Of a DNA stretch of 64,000 bases, positions 1-12,609 are shown in pieces. This DNA comes from Epiperipatus broadwayi (lineage: Eukaryota > Onychophora > Udeonychophora > Euonychophora > Peripatidae). The stretch lies in NCBI GenBank assembly GCA_028023455.1, contig JAQFVV010000503.1, forward strand, positions 312,001 through 376,000. Direction: 5' to 3'. Under the pieces are notes generated by a model. The model did no database searches. It worked only from the letters and a program-made list of their open reading frames with translations, and was not told where the DNA came from. The position numbers and the translations under genes are program-made. Within the stretch, counting starts at the first letter, position 1; every line of letters starts with the position of its first letter.

Positions 1-237
1 AATAGAATATTCGATTTTATTAATGTCTTAAACTAGCCTGTTAAGTAATGTTATTTTCACTAAAATCATCTTAAAAAAGATACTCATTTGTGACATATAA
101 TTGTTTTTTTAAAACAATTATTCAGTTAGTTTATATGAGTAAAAATTCTTATTAATATACAAATGTATAACATGATTACTATATAAATGTGAATGTTTGT
201 TTGTTACTTAATAATTACTCAATAAATATTGCAATAT

Positions 238-653
238 ATAGAGTATATGAGAACAGACATTCCCACGCCCCACCACCCTCCACTCTATCTCATAATACTG
301 ATACCCTTGAACACATATATGTCGAAAAGATAAATAATCATCAATATACATATTTCATGCTAAACCAGCAATCATCAGTTGGTCCAGATTACCATCTCTA
401 CACATATATGCTGTAATTGATTAGATATATATTAAGATAGTCAATATACATACTTTAATAGACATGCTTCAATCTACTCCACACTCCAACTCTTCAACTG
501 TCCATCCAATTAAAAAGCTGATGATGGAATGCTCAAAGGCCACCCTGAGGTTGAGATTCTTGTCACACCCATGTTGACCTAAATTCATCTGACCCTCATT
601 TACAGGACATAATCCATTTAATACATATACAAAGGTGGGCAGACTATGTAATA
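238..653 (-). repeat. Inverted copy of the 474-bp repeat family
   Basis: This stretch is the reverse complement of sequence found in the tandem units that follow it. Shared landmarks are the complement of the GATAGAGTGGAGAGTGG block (near 275-300), the GCTGGTTTAGCAT block (near 358-372) and the CCTTTGAGCATTCCATCATC block (near 520-545). Together with the forward units it forms a large head-to-head inverted repeat centred near 645. No coding potential is visible; the short ORFs here are by-products of the repeat. Confidence 0.8.
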
Positions 654-654
654 A

Positions 655-1715
655 CAGTATTATGAGATAGAGTGGAGAGTGGTGGATCATGCAAACGGCT
701 GTGCTCATATACTCTATATATTACATATATAGACACAGATATATAATAAGCCTGTGTTTCAGTTATTATATGGTAGAGATGTCTGCCCATCCCTTGTATA
801 TGTATTAAATGGTTTATGGCCTGTACATGAGAGGTCAGATTGACCTTAGGTCAACATGGGTGTGACAAGAATCTCAGCCTCAGGGTGGCCTTTGAGCATT
901 CCATCATCAGATTTTCAATTGCATGGACAGTTGATGAGTTGGAGTGTGGAGTAGATTGAAACCTGTCCATTAAAATATAAAGATTGGCCTTCTTAATATA
1001 CATCTGAGCACTTATAGCATATATGTGTAGAAATGGTAATCTGAACCATTTGATGATTGCTGGTTTAGCATAAAATATGTATATTGGTGATTATTTTTCT
1101 TTTCAACATATAAGTGTTGAAGTGTATCAGTATTATGAGATAGAGTGGAGAGTGGTAGGTCATGGGAAAGTCTGTGCTCATATATCCTATATATTACATA
1201 TATAAACACAGGTATATAAAAAGCCTGTGTTTCAGTTATTACATAGTAGAGATGTCTGCCCATCCCTTGTATATTGTATTAAATGGATTATGTCCTGTAC
1301 ATGAGGGGTCAGATTGATCTTAGATCAATATGGGTTTGACAAGAATCTTGGCCTCTGGGTGGCCTTTGAGCATTCCATCATCAGATTTTTAATTGGATGG
1401 ACAGTCGAAGAGTTGGCGTGTGGAGTAGATTGAAGCCTGTCCATTAAAGTATGAAGCTTGGCTATCTTAATATATATCTGAACACTTATAGCATATAAGT
1501 GTGAGATGATAATCTGGACCAACTGATGATTGCTGGTTTAGCATGAAATATGTATATTGGTGATTATTTATCTTTTCAACATATATGTGTTCAAGTATAT
1601 CAGTATTATGAGATAGGGTGAGAGTGGTGGGGTATGGGAAAGTCTGTGCTCAAATATCCTATATATTATATATTTAGACACAAGTATATAATAAGCCTGT
1701 GTTTCAGTTAATAAA
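655..1715 (+). repeat. Tandem 474-bp repeat, two full units and a partial third
   Basis: The block starting CAGTATTATGAGATAG recurs at 655, 1129 and 1602, giving periods of 474 and 473 bp. Each full unit contains in order a GTGCTCATAT block, GCCTGTGTTTCAGTTA, GTCTGCCCATCCCTTGTATAT, CCTTTGAGCATTCCATCATC, and GCTGGTTTAGCAT. Units differ by scattered substitutions, so the array is not recent. More diverged relatives occur at 2190-2515 and 33055-33446, so this is a dispersed family locally amplified in tandem. I do not recognise it as a named family. Confidence 0.85.
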
Positions 1716-1807
1716 TATTCCACTAATCTTGATGAATCTTGCATAATATTTTTGGAGCATTACATAGACTATCGATTTTTGCTTTATGGTACTTAATTGT
1801 TTTTAAA

Positions 1808-1863
1808 ACTTTGATAATTTTCAATATAAATCATAACACTTTGATAATTTTCAATATAAATCA
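1808..1863. repeat. Short tandem duplication, period 30 bp
   Basis: The string ACTTTGATAATTTTCAATAT occurs at 1808 and again at 1838 with the same following bases. This looks like slippage-type local duplication in AT-rich DNA. Confidence 0.8.
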
Positions 1864-2189
1864 AAATAGTAATTTTTTCAAATAAGTTCATAAGAACATA
1901 AAAGGAGGGTAGATCTGATTAATTTAGTAGACATAGAAAAATTTATTTCTTTTTGGCCTGCATTTCAAAACACATACTACCGAAATTAAAAGAATTATAA
2001 TTTTGGATAAAGTGAGGTAAAATATGATTTCATAAATATATAAAGGTACCCAAAGATAACTGGCATTTGGTAATAAAAATTGTGTATTTAGATATTATAA
2101 ATTTAATTTTCTTTAAAGTACTATTTATTTTCTATATTGCACCAGTCTAAATAAGTTTTCCACTTTTCAATGTAGTCTTGAAACTTTTT

Positions 2190-2515
2190 CAGCATAATGC
2201 ATTTTGGGAATTTTATCATCAGATATTCAATGGTATGGATGGCTAAAGTGTTGGAGGTTGGAGTCAGTTGAAGCCTGTCCATTAAAGTGTAAGGATTTGC
2301 TATCTTAATATAAACTGAAAACTGCTTATATATGTGTATGGGAGATGGAAGTCTAGACTAACTGATGAGTGCTTGTTTAGCATGAAATACATGTATTGGT
2401 GATTATTTATCTTTTTTGCATGTGTGTGGTCATATGTATCAGTAGTATGAGATAGTGTGGATAGTGAAAGGGCTTGAAAGTCTGAATTCAAATCCCCTAT
2501 ATTTATCATTTTCAA
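2190..2515 (+). repeat. Diverged single copy of the 474-bp family
   Basis: The region carries the same block order as the units at 655-1715: a CATCAGAT block, GCCTGTCCATTAAAGT, a GCTTGTTTAGCATGAAATAC block, TATTGGTGATTATTTATC, then a GAGATAGTGTGGA block and GAAAGTCTGAATTCAAATCCCC. It lacks the central part of the unit, or that part has diverged beyond recognition. Its end resembles the right arm of the foldback element at 33055-33446. Confidence 0.7.
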
Positions 2516-2529
2516 GTTTTCAAATCTTT

Positions 2530-3045
2530 TTTATCTAAGGGATTTTTTTATCTGGATAAATAAAAAGAAGTTGCAAGGAGTAAAATCAAATGAATGTAGC
2601 CAATGGATAAGCTTGGTCTTGCTGTGTTTATTTACAAATTGTACCACTCTCAAGGCTTTATGTGCTAGCATATTGTCATAGTGAAACTTGCACTTTGCCA
2701 CTAATCAGAACATTTTGTTTTATTGCATCACACAAACTTTTCAGAACTTGTATATAAAACAATTGATTGTTACAAGTAAATCCTGAGAGAACAATGTCAT
2801 TTATATCCCCCAAAAATAATCAGCAGCATCTTGACATTGAACTTTACTTGCCATGATTTTTTTGGATTGTAATGAATTTGATATTTCCCTTAAACCACTC
2901 ATAAATTTGTGTTTTTTCAAAGCAGCATCTTTAAATGCTGTTTCATGCATTATAACTGTTTCTCCTGCCATTTTTTTTAACAGAAAACATAATTTTATAT
3001 TGCTCTAACTTCTATGCCATTACAAAAATTGTCAAATGAATGAGA
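2530..3045 (-). pseudogene. Mariner-family (Tc1/mariner) transposase relic with internal deletion
   Basis: On the minus strand, translation in shifting frames gives pieces typical of a mariner transposase. Near 2960-3030 there is an N-terminal helix-turn-helix-like stretch ending near 2915 in KTQIYEWFK. Near 2560-2700 there is HYDNMLAHKALRVVQF followed by SFDFTPCNFFLF, matching the second and third catalytic aspartate blocks of the D,D34D family (usual forms HDNAPAH and SPDLAPCDFFLF); the last D of the usual CDFFLF is N here. The DNA-binding part is joined to the catalytic C-terminal part with most of the middle missing, and several stops and frameshifts are present. I could not identify the terminal inverted repeats. 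It is a dead deletion derivative; no function is expected. Confidence 0.78.
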
Positions 3046-3400
3046 TGTTTTTAACTAAACCTGATATTAGAGCACAGCTTGACTTCTCTTGATAATAACA
3101 GTTGGAAGACTGGTGCAGGTAGGCCCTGAGAAAGACATCTAGCAGAGGAAAAATGTATTATGAAGCATTCATTCTCCAGAGAATGATTCCAGTTATTTAT
3201 GGGTACCCATATGTATTTTAAATTAATCAAACTTTATTTGTCCCATGTATTTAATTTGACACTTTCAAATAGACCATGAATTAAATATGATGTTAAAATT
3301 TTATAGGCATTTTTAAAAATTAGTTTCTCACATGAGAACTATATTTAAACTAAAATCCTAAATGTTTATTAAATTCAGTATTATAATATATCATAAAAAA

Positions 3401-3540
3401 TTGCTACTAACTCATGTATTATTATTACTTTTAAATAACACATAAATATATAAGCCATAAAAATTATATTTTTTGTGATACAGTTGCTACTAACTCATGT
3501 ATTATTATTACTTTTAAATAATACATAAATATATAAGCCA
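3401..3540. repeat. Local direct duplication of 57 bp, period 83
   Basis: The block beginning TTGCTACTAACTCATGTATT is present at 3401-3457 and 3484-3540 with a single visible difference, separated by 26 bp. Confidence 0.85.
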
Positions 3541-3628
3541 AGAAACAGCTACATATGATAGTTATTTAATTTATTCTATTAATGTGATCAAAGTCATGGA
3601 TACAGCTAATGTGCATATATATATATAT

Positions 3629-6600
3629 TGTAACCCCTCACCACCGCTCACCAACACTAACAATTACCCAGGGGCGCCAATTCTATGAATCATAGAATAA
3701 ACTATCAATCTAACTTTATCCAAAATTTACTCATGAAGCTCTTAATTAAAGTTTCACCTTAGACTAATTCAGTTGAGGGATATAGAGGTGTATGAGGTGT
3801 ACAATGTACATTAGATGTGGGAGAAAATATTAATAGGAATAAAACATCTATCAAGTTCTATGCTAAACAAAATTAAATTGGTAAAATTCTACCAGCTAAA
3901 ATTAACCAATTATAATCTATATTTCACCTCCTCCCATCATCCATATGCACTGAACAACCTCTACCATATTAGAAAATTATACCAATAACTAAAAAAAATA
4001 ATATTTTAGAAACTGTAATGTACAACTAACTGGATCTGAACTTAAACTAAACCTATCATTACTAAAACTTTAATTACACATTAATCTAATCTAATCTAAT
4101 TAACTGAATTTATTATCTAATCTGAATTAAAATTGAAGATCTCAGGGAATCTGTTATATGGCATGGCTTAAACTAAAATATCTCTCTCAATAACTATTAT
4201 TTAGTATTATGAAAATAATAATACAAACTAAGCAATACCATAACTAAATAATGGCAGTTAGACAATGAAAGAAATCAGGTACATTTTGATTTCAATTTAT
4301 CATCTAAACAATTACTAAATAATAAAACCTTTTAGCCAAACAGTAGATAATTGGCATCTCATACAGTGTTTGGATCAAAGAAATCAATATCATCATGTTT
4401 GGATATTTATCATAATTAAATGAAAATACAATTATGTCACATTAAATAAAATAAATATGTGAGCATGTGTGGAAATATGAAACAATGAATGAATGTTATA
4501 AAAGAATTCTAAATACAAATTTTGAGTAATAAAATATTTATTAATAAAGCAAGAAAAATAGCTAAACAAACATTTAATCTATTTCACAATTTTCATAATA
4601 ATAATAACATAATATGCTCTTGAATTTCAAAATTACACATTTTATCTATCCAAATATCTGGATAGATTTGTGAACACCTGATATTTGTAATATCAAATAA
4701 TAAACCCAAAATAAAACCATATATTTTACTGTAAAGGAAATGGTTTTTTAGTTATCAGCTTCTTCTGATATCTATAAAGCTGAAGAAATATAACCTTGTG
4801 CTCCTATTAATCCACTACAAAATGTATCTTTTGTTCAACATTTGGTTTTATAACACTTATTTATCCATCAAATTAATAAATATAAGACAAACAACATGTA
4901 TTAAATATTCTAATTATGCTATAAAATAAAATCAATATTTTGCAATAAAGAGGTTTGAAAATAAAATCAATATTTTGCAATAAAGAGGTTTGAAACCTAA
5001 GAATAACATCAACTATGTTTTGCAAAATGAATAAATAACTCTATTACTTTAACACATTCTCATTAAATTATATCTTGAAAAATAACATAAAGAATTTCAT
5101 TAATTAATATATTTTTATAAAACCATGTCTTGCAAAATAAATTAAAGAATGTCATTAATTAATACATTTTGCCTTTGCAATCTTGAAATAAAGTATTCTA
5201 TTACATAACTATATTTTTTATTTTGACAAAATAGAAATAACATTTCTATTCATTAAATATGTTTTATTTTTGCTTGTTTACTTAATCAAATGATGATTGA
5301 ATGATAAAATCAATGATATGAAATCTAAATGATAACTACAAAATGTTTTAAAATGATAATTAAAATTACATTAATAATGGATTTTCCATCTTTCAAAATA
5401 ACACTTTATACATGGGTCTGTATTATGCTGTGTGTCAAAAAATAAATAATTAATTCTCTAATTGGTTTGCTTGTGAAGTTATAATATGATCACAATATGG
5501 ATGAAGGCAATGGTCAATTAAGCTTTAATTACTAACTTTGTTACAGCTGTTCTGTAAGAAAATCTATTCTGCCTTTATACTTCTTTTTATCAATAAATTA
5601 TCTGGCACTTGGCTATAACACATGGGGATAAAAGATTTCAACAATTCACGTCAGATAAATATCAACATAACAACTTCCAAGTCTACTTCTGAGGCAACTA
5701 AAGTGGTGGGAATAAATCTCTTCACCAAATGAACAGGGAGATAATATATTCAACTTCAGATACTTTAATTCATAATAAATATCACCAAAACTGGAGGATT
5801 CCATCTACTCCTATCAAAAACATTTCAATACACAGAAAATAAGGGATTACTTGATCTCATACCTACTACACTAGGCAATCTACTCATGTTTAAAGATTTA
5901 AATAACCAAAGGAGAGATTACTCAATCCAATAAATATTATAAAACATTGCTAACATTACTATGTATAGCCACAAAAATACTTCTCCATTCAAGCATAATA
6001 AAGAACAATAACTCACTTAAATAAATCACTAATCCTTCCAAACAATTGATGATCCTCTTCCTCTGAAACCGATTGATTATATAACATTTGCACTTGCAAT
6101 TAACATATTATAGCTAAGTTTAATAATGGACATACATATACAAGCATAATAATACACAGACAATTCAAATCCCAGTAGCAAAGAACTACTGTCAAAATGT
6201 CACTAATTGTAAAAGCAATAAAAAAAATATTTCATATCTGATATTATACTATTTAAGATTTGGTATCATACTAATAATGGTTGGGAAACAAGGCAATAAT
6301 TCTATTGGCAAACAAGACAAAATAATCTTTTTTATAGTGCATTTATATTAGAACACATCTAAAGCAAAAAATATGGCTTAGACAAATAATAAAAATTTAT
6401 ATTTCAGGCTAAATGATTATTGAAAATAATTATTTTTTTCAAATCTATTGGAAATGCATAGATATAACATAAGAACTTATATAATGTGCTTCTTTTAAAG
6501 AAGAGATATCACCCCTATTAACATTACATGGATGCATCTGTCCCTTACCACGCACCGCATCTGTATTATAACATAATGCACAGCAAAATTTATATTAAAC

Positions 6601-8816
6601 CAATAAAATAAAAAAAAATTATCTGTACAATATCTTCCATTAATATTGTACATTTAGGAGACATTCTAGCAGTATAATAATAATAAAGATAATAAAAATA
6701 ATAAAACAACCCTTAAACTGTTTACATACTAGATACAATTAAATAATAAATAAATAAAGTCTTTTGTTTTCTTCTTCTGGGTTGAAAACGAAAGTTTATT
6801 AATAGTTTATGAATGATGTTCCTTGGTCATTTCTCCAAAAATGAATAATAATTATTTTCACACAAACATCAATATTGACGAAAATATATCACAAACATGT
6901 TTCCTGCAGGAAAAACAAAACAATATTATTTTAATTCATAAGAACAAATTCAATGTTTTCAACTATCGGCTAATGAATTGCTGTTGACATTATATGAGGA
7001 ATTTAGTTAATTAAGCAATATATTTTAACGACAAATGGAGTACTTTCTTCCTAGGACATTCAAACATATTATTTTATTTTTTTAAAGCCATTCTAATTAA
7101 GCAATATATTTTAGCTAATAATAATTGTCTAAATGAATTTACTAGCAATATTTTTAGACAGAAAAGTTTCACAACTAGTGAAGAATGCATTTAACAAAAC
7201 AAAGTTATATAATTCATCTATTTTAATAAATTCATTTCTCCTATTAGTCTGGAAACAGGTAAATATGAACAACATATTCACTTTGCACATTTAATCCTCT
7301 ATTTTTTTAATAAGTAAGAACAGAGATAAATACGAAAATGTTTCAACAATAATGAAGATAAAATTAAACAATTCATATGTGTTCTTTAAATCTTCTTTTA
7401 TAATTAGCATAAATATTTTTAGAAAGAGTTCTGAAAATGTTTAACAACAGTTCTGCAATTATTCCCTTAAAAATATAATTAAAACTTGAGAAAAATAATT
7501 TTGACAAATAAACATACATTCTTCTTTATTCTTTTCCATTCAATTTCAAGTTTAAATTAGGAAAATTTATAATACTAGTATTCATTCCCATTTTTACTTT
7601 TAACAGTGGCAATTTAAATTTAAATAATATAATATATAGGCACTTACATGGATCTTTGACAACGGTTGAAGAATTTAAATAGTCAGCCAAGGATAAGACC
7701 AATGTATCTTTAGTGTAGTTTAAGTACACATATTTTTGCAACAATAAAATATGTTACTTTCAGCTTGAAATTCGAAAAAAAAAATTATACTATTAAACTT
7801 TGTTTAAAATTGAAACAGTATTGGAAGATCTTTTAGCAGTTTGAAGTTGTAGCTGGCCTAGTAGTCAGAAGGTCAAAAGGTAGGAGTGTAGTGTGTGTAT
7901 CTAATTGTAGTGGCAATCGTTATTATAGATTTTTTTAAAAGATTACCTCATAATTTTTCTCATCCACTAGTTCAAGATATCTGAAAGTTCAAAGATCACC
8001 AGACAGCAATCAAGACTTAATTTATGCAAAAAACTTTGTCTTGAAAAAAAGAAAAGTGGGGAAAAAATTATTTTGTCTTTTAAATAAATAAAAAAAATAT
8101 TAAACATCAAATTGAATTAAGAATTAAATATTCTGTACTTTAGGACTACAGAATAAAACTAATATCAGTTGTTTTAATTAATAAAATATTTTTAATATAA
8201 CTATTGTATAATAATTCATTAATTCAATGCTCAATTAATTCATTTAAAATGTACTTAAGCTGGTTTTAAATACTATTATCTATGAAATTAAATATTTGAA
8301 TATAAGATGTGATATTTAATAATTTAATGAAGCATATGAATGAAAAATGAAGTTGAATAATGATATTGACATACATGACTATTTATTAATAATGCACTGT
8401 AGACACTAAAATGATATGACTAAATGGCTATTTTAATGATGATGAGTGAAATATATTTCACTATTTGTACTATAAATTAAAATATGCAAAGCAAATGAAC
8501 TAGAGAATCATTCAAATAAGTCTAAATATTTATCTGTGAACAAACAAAACAAATTAGCATCAACTCGACTGATCTGACTATGTTTATAACAAGCCACCCC
8601 TATCCTATCATTAATTATACCCTAAAGTAAGCTACCAAACATCTAATAATTTTTAAATTACATCTCCACTTACTTTTAATCACAGTTTTAAACCATAAAT
8701 AATAAAAAAATTTAAAATTTCGCGTTATTTTTTTTTTTAAAGAATATATCAGATGCTACTGATATAATACCATACAATTACAAATAATATTTCTGGTGCC
8801 AAACCAGAAGGTCACA
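3629..8816 (-). mobile_element. Candidate 5.2-kb solo LTR in a (TA)n array
   Basis: The left edge reads ATATATAT then TGTAACCCC; the right edge reads GGTCACA then ATATATATAT. Read on the minus strand this is TGTGACC...GGGGTTACA, flanked by ATAT on both sides, which matches TG...CA LTR ends with a 4-bp target duplication. Near its minus-strand 3' end (3670-3690) is TTGGCGCCCCTGGG, resembling a primer-binding-site module, as in LTR family C. The interior is AT-rich with no credible ORF. The body was not shown to be homologous to any other copy in the window, so the claim rests on the ends, flanks and module; at 5.2 kb it would be an unusually long LTR. It could instead be two unrelated (TA)n-adjacent sequences. 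Confidence 0.45.
4925..4994. repeat. Tandem duplication, 35 bp x 2
   Basis: The unit AATAAAATCAATATTTTGCA plus 15 more bases is repeated exactly at 4925 and 4960. Confidence 0.9.
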
Positions 8817-8919
8817 ATATATATATATATTAAAAATAAAGCTGATCATAGAATAGTAATTTTAAGGATTAACCATTGGATGATCAGCGCACTTTTATAG
8901 TATATATATATATCATCAA

Positions 8920-9000
8920 AAACCTGTCAGCACTTAGACAATCCTAATATCAATAACAATCAACAATTTCAAAATTTTGTCAATGCAAACTCTTTTTAAC
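8920..9000 (+). repeat. Dispersed repeat shared with 32697-32795
   Basis: The stretch CACTTAGACAATCCTAATATC followed by AATAACAATCAACAATTTCA is repeated, with about 80% identity by eye, near 32715-32790. Each copy follows a TA-rich tract, so this may be the end of an unidentified dispersed element. The preceding 8817-8911 is a (TA)n-bounded segment with a short 9-bp palindrome (GCTGATCAT / ATGATCAGC). Confidence 0.6.
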
Positions 9001-9159
9001 AATAAAAATCTGTAAAAGTATTCTTGTTATTTACTTATTATTAATCTTTATATAAAAATATAATAAGAATGGAAAGATAAGTCAACTAGAAATAAAATTT
9101 TTGTATGCTTTTTTTCACCAAAAACATTAACTGAAATAAGACATAACCAGGTAAAATTA

Positions 9160-9201
9160 AAATGATTCATTTTATTATGCAAATGATTCATTTTATTATG
9201 C
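9160..9201. repeat. Tandem duplication, 21 bp x 2
   Basis: AAATGATTCATTTTATTATGC is present twice in direct succession. Confidence 0.9.
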
Positions 9202-9204
9202 TAA

Positions 9205-12200
9205 ATTACAGCATGAAAATGATCTACAGATATAATACTTTAAAATATAATTATTTAAAAAGCCACCATTTTACTGATTTATAAAGTCTATGATATCATT
9301 AAGCTTCAAACTGAACAAAATATTTTATTAAGAATTAAAGTAGAAAATATTTTAAAAATAAAAACTAAAAAAAATTGACACAAAATATGATAATGTAAAT
9401 ATTTATCAGCACTATAAAGAAGTAAACTTTTGTAGATACTTGACCCTATATTTTAATAACTTTTAAATACAATGTCAAAATCAATTGTCATATGAATAAA
9501 TTGTATTTCATTTTGGAAATCAATTTTAATCAGAATTAAAAATTGTAAATTGTCTCTAAAGAATATTTAAAATTACTTATTTCAAAATAGGTTTAAATCA
9601 TTCAAATAATTTAACACATGTCAATATGAAAGTTTTCACTATTTACTTTCAATTCAAAATTTTGTCTTTAAAAATTAAAATAATATTTCACCAGTACATA
9701 TGTTAAGAATGATTAAAAGAAAATAAAAGTTACAAAATTGTTGGTTTTATTATATCTTAAATTCAATTTTAAAAACATGAAATATTGATAAGGATTTACC
9801 CTAATGTTTATTAATATTGTAATTACTTTCAAAACATAATTATTGTTTTCTTACACCATAAAAAATTAATTTCATAGATCATAATTTTTACAGCTTATGT
9901 TTCTGAAATTAAATACACTTCATATTTGTTCTTTCTAAATTGTATATAATGTATACTCAGTAGTTGTTTTTGTAATTATGCTATAATATAATATCATAAA
10001 TGTGCTAATAGCTCTAAATAAGCTTTTCTGATAAATGCCACAAGAGAAATCATTTAAATTCTCTATTTAGAATTATTCCTATCCCCAAACTTATTTTGAA
10101 CAAATGGCTCTCATCAGTGAAGCACTAAGACATTCAGACACTAGATCTAAAATACTAACTCAAGCCCAGCATTTATCTAATACTTAACTATTAAATATAA
10201 AATCTGAGATTTTTTTACTATTGTAATTATACTCTAGCTCTTCACCATTCTTTTATTAATTCAAGATTTATTGCATATAGCATTTTAAAATATGCATTAT
10301 ATTTGTATAGCAAATTAAGGAAAATGGTATCTAAAATATGTTTTCTACATGATAAAATTTATTTTTCTATAGAGAGGAAGAGTTGTAAATTTTATAAATT
10401 CAAAGATTATTTTGGACTATGTTTTATTATTTTTATAATTAATACATTTGTTCTTTGCTTTTTGGTGTCAAATTTTATTTGATGTTTATATAAGTTGTTT
10501 GTAATACAAAAATGTAAATACTGATGCTAGACAATTTTAATAAAACTTGTTTGCATTTAATAAGTATTCAATGGCCAAATAACATAAATGATGGCCTAAA
10601 AATTAAGTAAAATAAAACAACAAAATGGCATTAAAGGCAATAGTAAATAATAATTATTATATATTTGTAATTATAATTGAGATGGAATAACATTTTATTC
10701 TTTAAAATGCTGATTTACATGTGATCTTAAATTTTCAATAAAATCAAATAAGTCACAGGAATAAAAATAAATTAAGATTTTAAAAAAATTAAATATTTGA
10801 TTATGTGCATAAAGTAGTATTTGGGTGATTTGCACTTAATAAATTGGAACATACATTTCCATCATTGTCAAGCATAAGATTATAAACAAAAGTATATATA
10901 TATATATATATTATGATTTTAAAAAAAGCTGTTTCTTTATCCTTAATCAGATGGGCAAAAATATAATTCCAAGAACATGGAAGTAATTGCAAATATATTT
11001 GACAATGTAGACTCATTAACCAATATATAGATCAAAATGTCCTAAATAAATATTGTTTAAATGTTATTTTGTGTTGGCATCCAAAATAAATTAAAGTATG
11101 ATCACATATATAAAATAGAAAATGTTGAAAAAAAGTAACTGTCATAAATTGTTGTGCAGAAATTACAGAAAACTGGTTTTAGATAATTCTTTTTCATTAC
11201 ACAGTCAAGATAAAGTTATGAATTTTTTGCAAAACCATGTAGAATTTTTAAAATATTCTATTTCTTATAAAGAAATATTACATGCAAAACTTAGAGATAC
11301 ATTCATTAAGTTTTTCAAATCAATGTTATTGTGTATAAAAAAGTTTTAGATGAAAAACCATGTGTGTGTGCTTAATTATCATTGAAATTACCATAGGAAA
11401 ACATTAGATCTTCAATTAAAGACAATTTAAAATATTAACTTGTTTATAGATATTAAATATGAAATGCAATTTCATTTTACACTTATGCTTGCTATTATAT
11501 TAAAATAACAGAAACTAAATGTATCTTATGCATTCGTGGTTCAATAAAAAATAAACCATAATTTTCAAGGTTGATAATTAATTAGGAACTACAAATGGAA
11601 TTTTATTTAAATGAAAATAGGAAAATATTTTTTAAAACAATGTAATATCTATTAAAAAATAATTATATTGTACTATTCAAAAATAATGCAAAAAATTTAC
11701 ATTTATTTAACAATATTTTGAAAAGTGAGTTTTTATTATGTAAATAAAAAGAGAAGAGGAAGAGAATAAACAAAAAAATGAAGAGAATGAAAACAGTTGT
11801 AATATTATTTTATATTTACTGCATATTTATTAAGTTATTATTTTAAAAATGTTTGTTTTAATTATTAATATTTGCCTTGGGTTAGTTTCTTTTATGAATA
11901 AATAAAGATGCAAAGTAAATTAAAACAATCCATAGAATTTTCTGCCATCTTAAAGAAATAGAGAAAAAAATATTTAATCACAGAAGAAATTATATAAATA
12001 TTTATATGAGGGTCATCCAAGGAAAAATATTTTTTTTAGTTATTTTGCATTAATGTGTTATATGCTTAATCAGATGTTTGTCATAAATAGTTTAGTAGGT
12101 AGAATGTGGTTTTCAAGTATAAATATGAAATAATAGTAAGAATATGTTTTTAACTTATTTTATGCTAGATGTCATTGAAGAATGTCATGTTACATTTAAT

Positions 12201-12600
12201 CATAATTGATTCATAATTAATCAGTCCCATATTGATTAATCTTCATTCTGCCATACAACTCAGAAGTCCTAAATAATCTCTTTAACTATTCACCTAAAAA
12301 TTCGGCCAGAAATTACTAATTAAGTTACCTTTCATACTCTGTCTTTTATTTTGTTTCCATCCATCTATTATCATGAAAAACAAGTATGTACTGATACAGA
12401 TATTCTTTAATTTGATTTTGCAATGTAGATCTTGAAAAAGTCAAACCCAATTTTTAAACATAATTACATTTTCTTAATTTCTCTTATATTGGCTAGTGCC
12501 TATATATTCCTCTTAAATTTTATTTCAATTTCAGAATTTATCTGTAAAAACTTTGCATATATATGTTAGTTTTACTTGCAAAATGTGTTATTCATCATTC
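9205..12600. other. AT-rich DNA with nothing recognised
   Basis: Apart from short (TA)n tracts (for example near 10893-10911) I see no coding signature, repeat family or structured RNA here. The longest open stretches, including a 75-codon one at 11122-11349, have composition typical of AT-rich noise and no recognisable motif. Confidence 0.6.
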
Positions 12601-12609
12601 ATTAATTTT

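Noticed and set aside
7840-7910. tRNA A-box-like TGGCCTAGTAGTC suggesting a tRNA-derived SINE head
   Set aside because: No B box (GGTTCGANTCC) follows at the right spacing, and no second copy was seen.
11122-11349. 75-codon ORF beginning MLKKSNCHKLL
   Set aside because: Lone short frame in AT-rich DNA, no motif, no sign of introns, promoter or a second copy.
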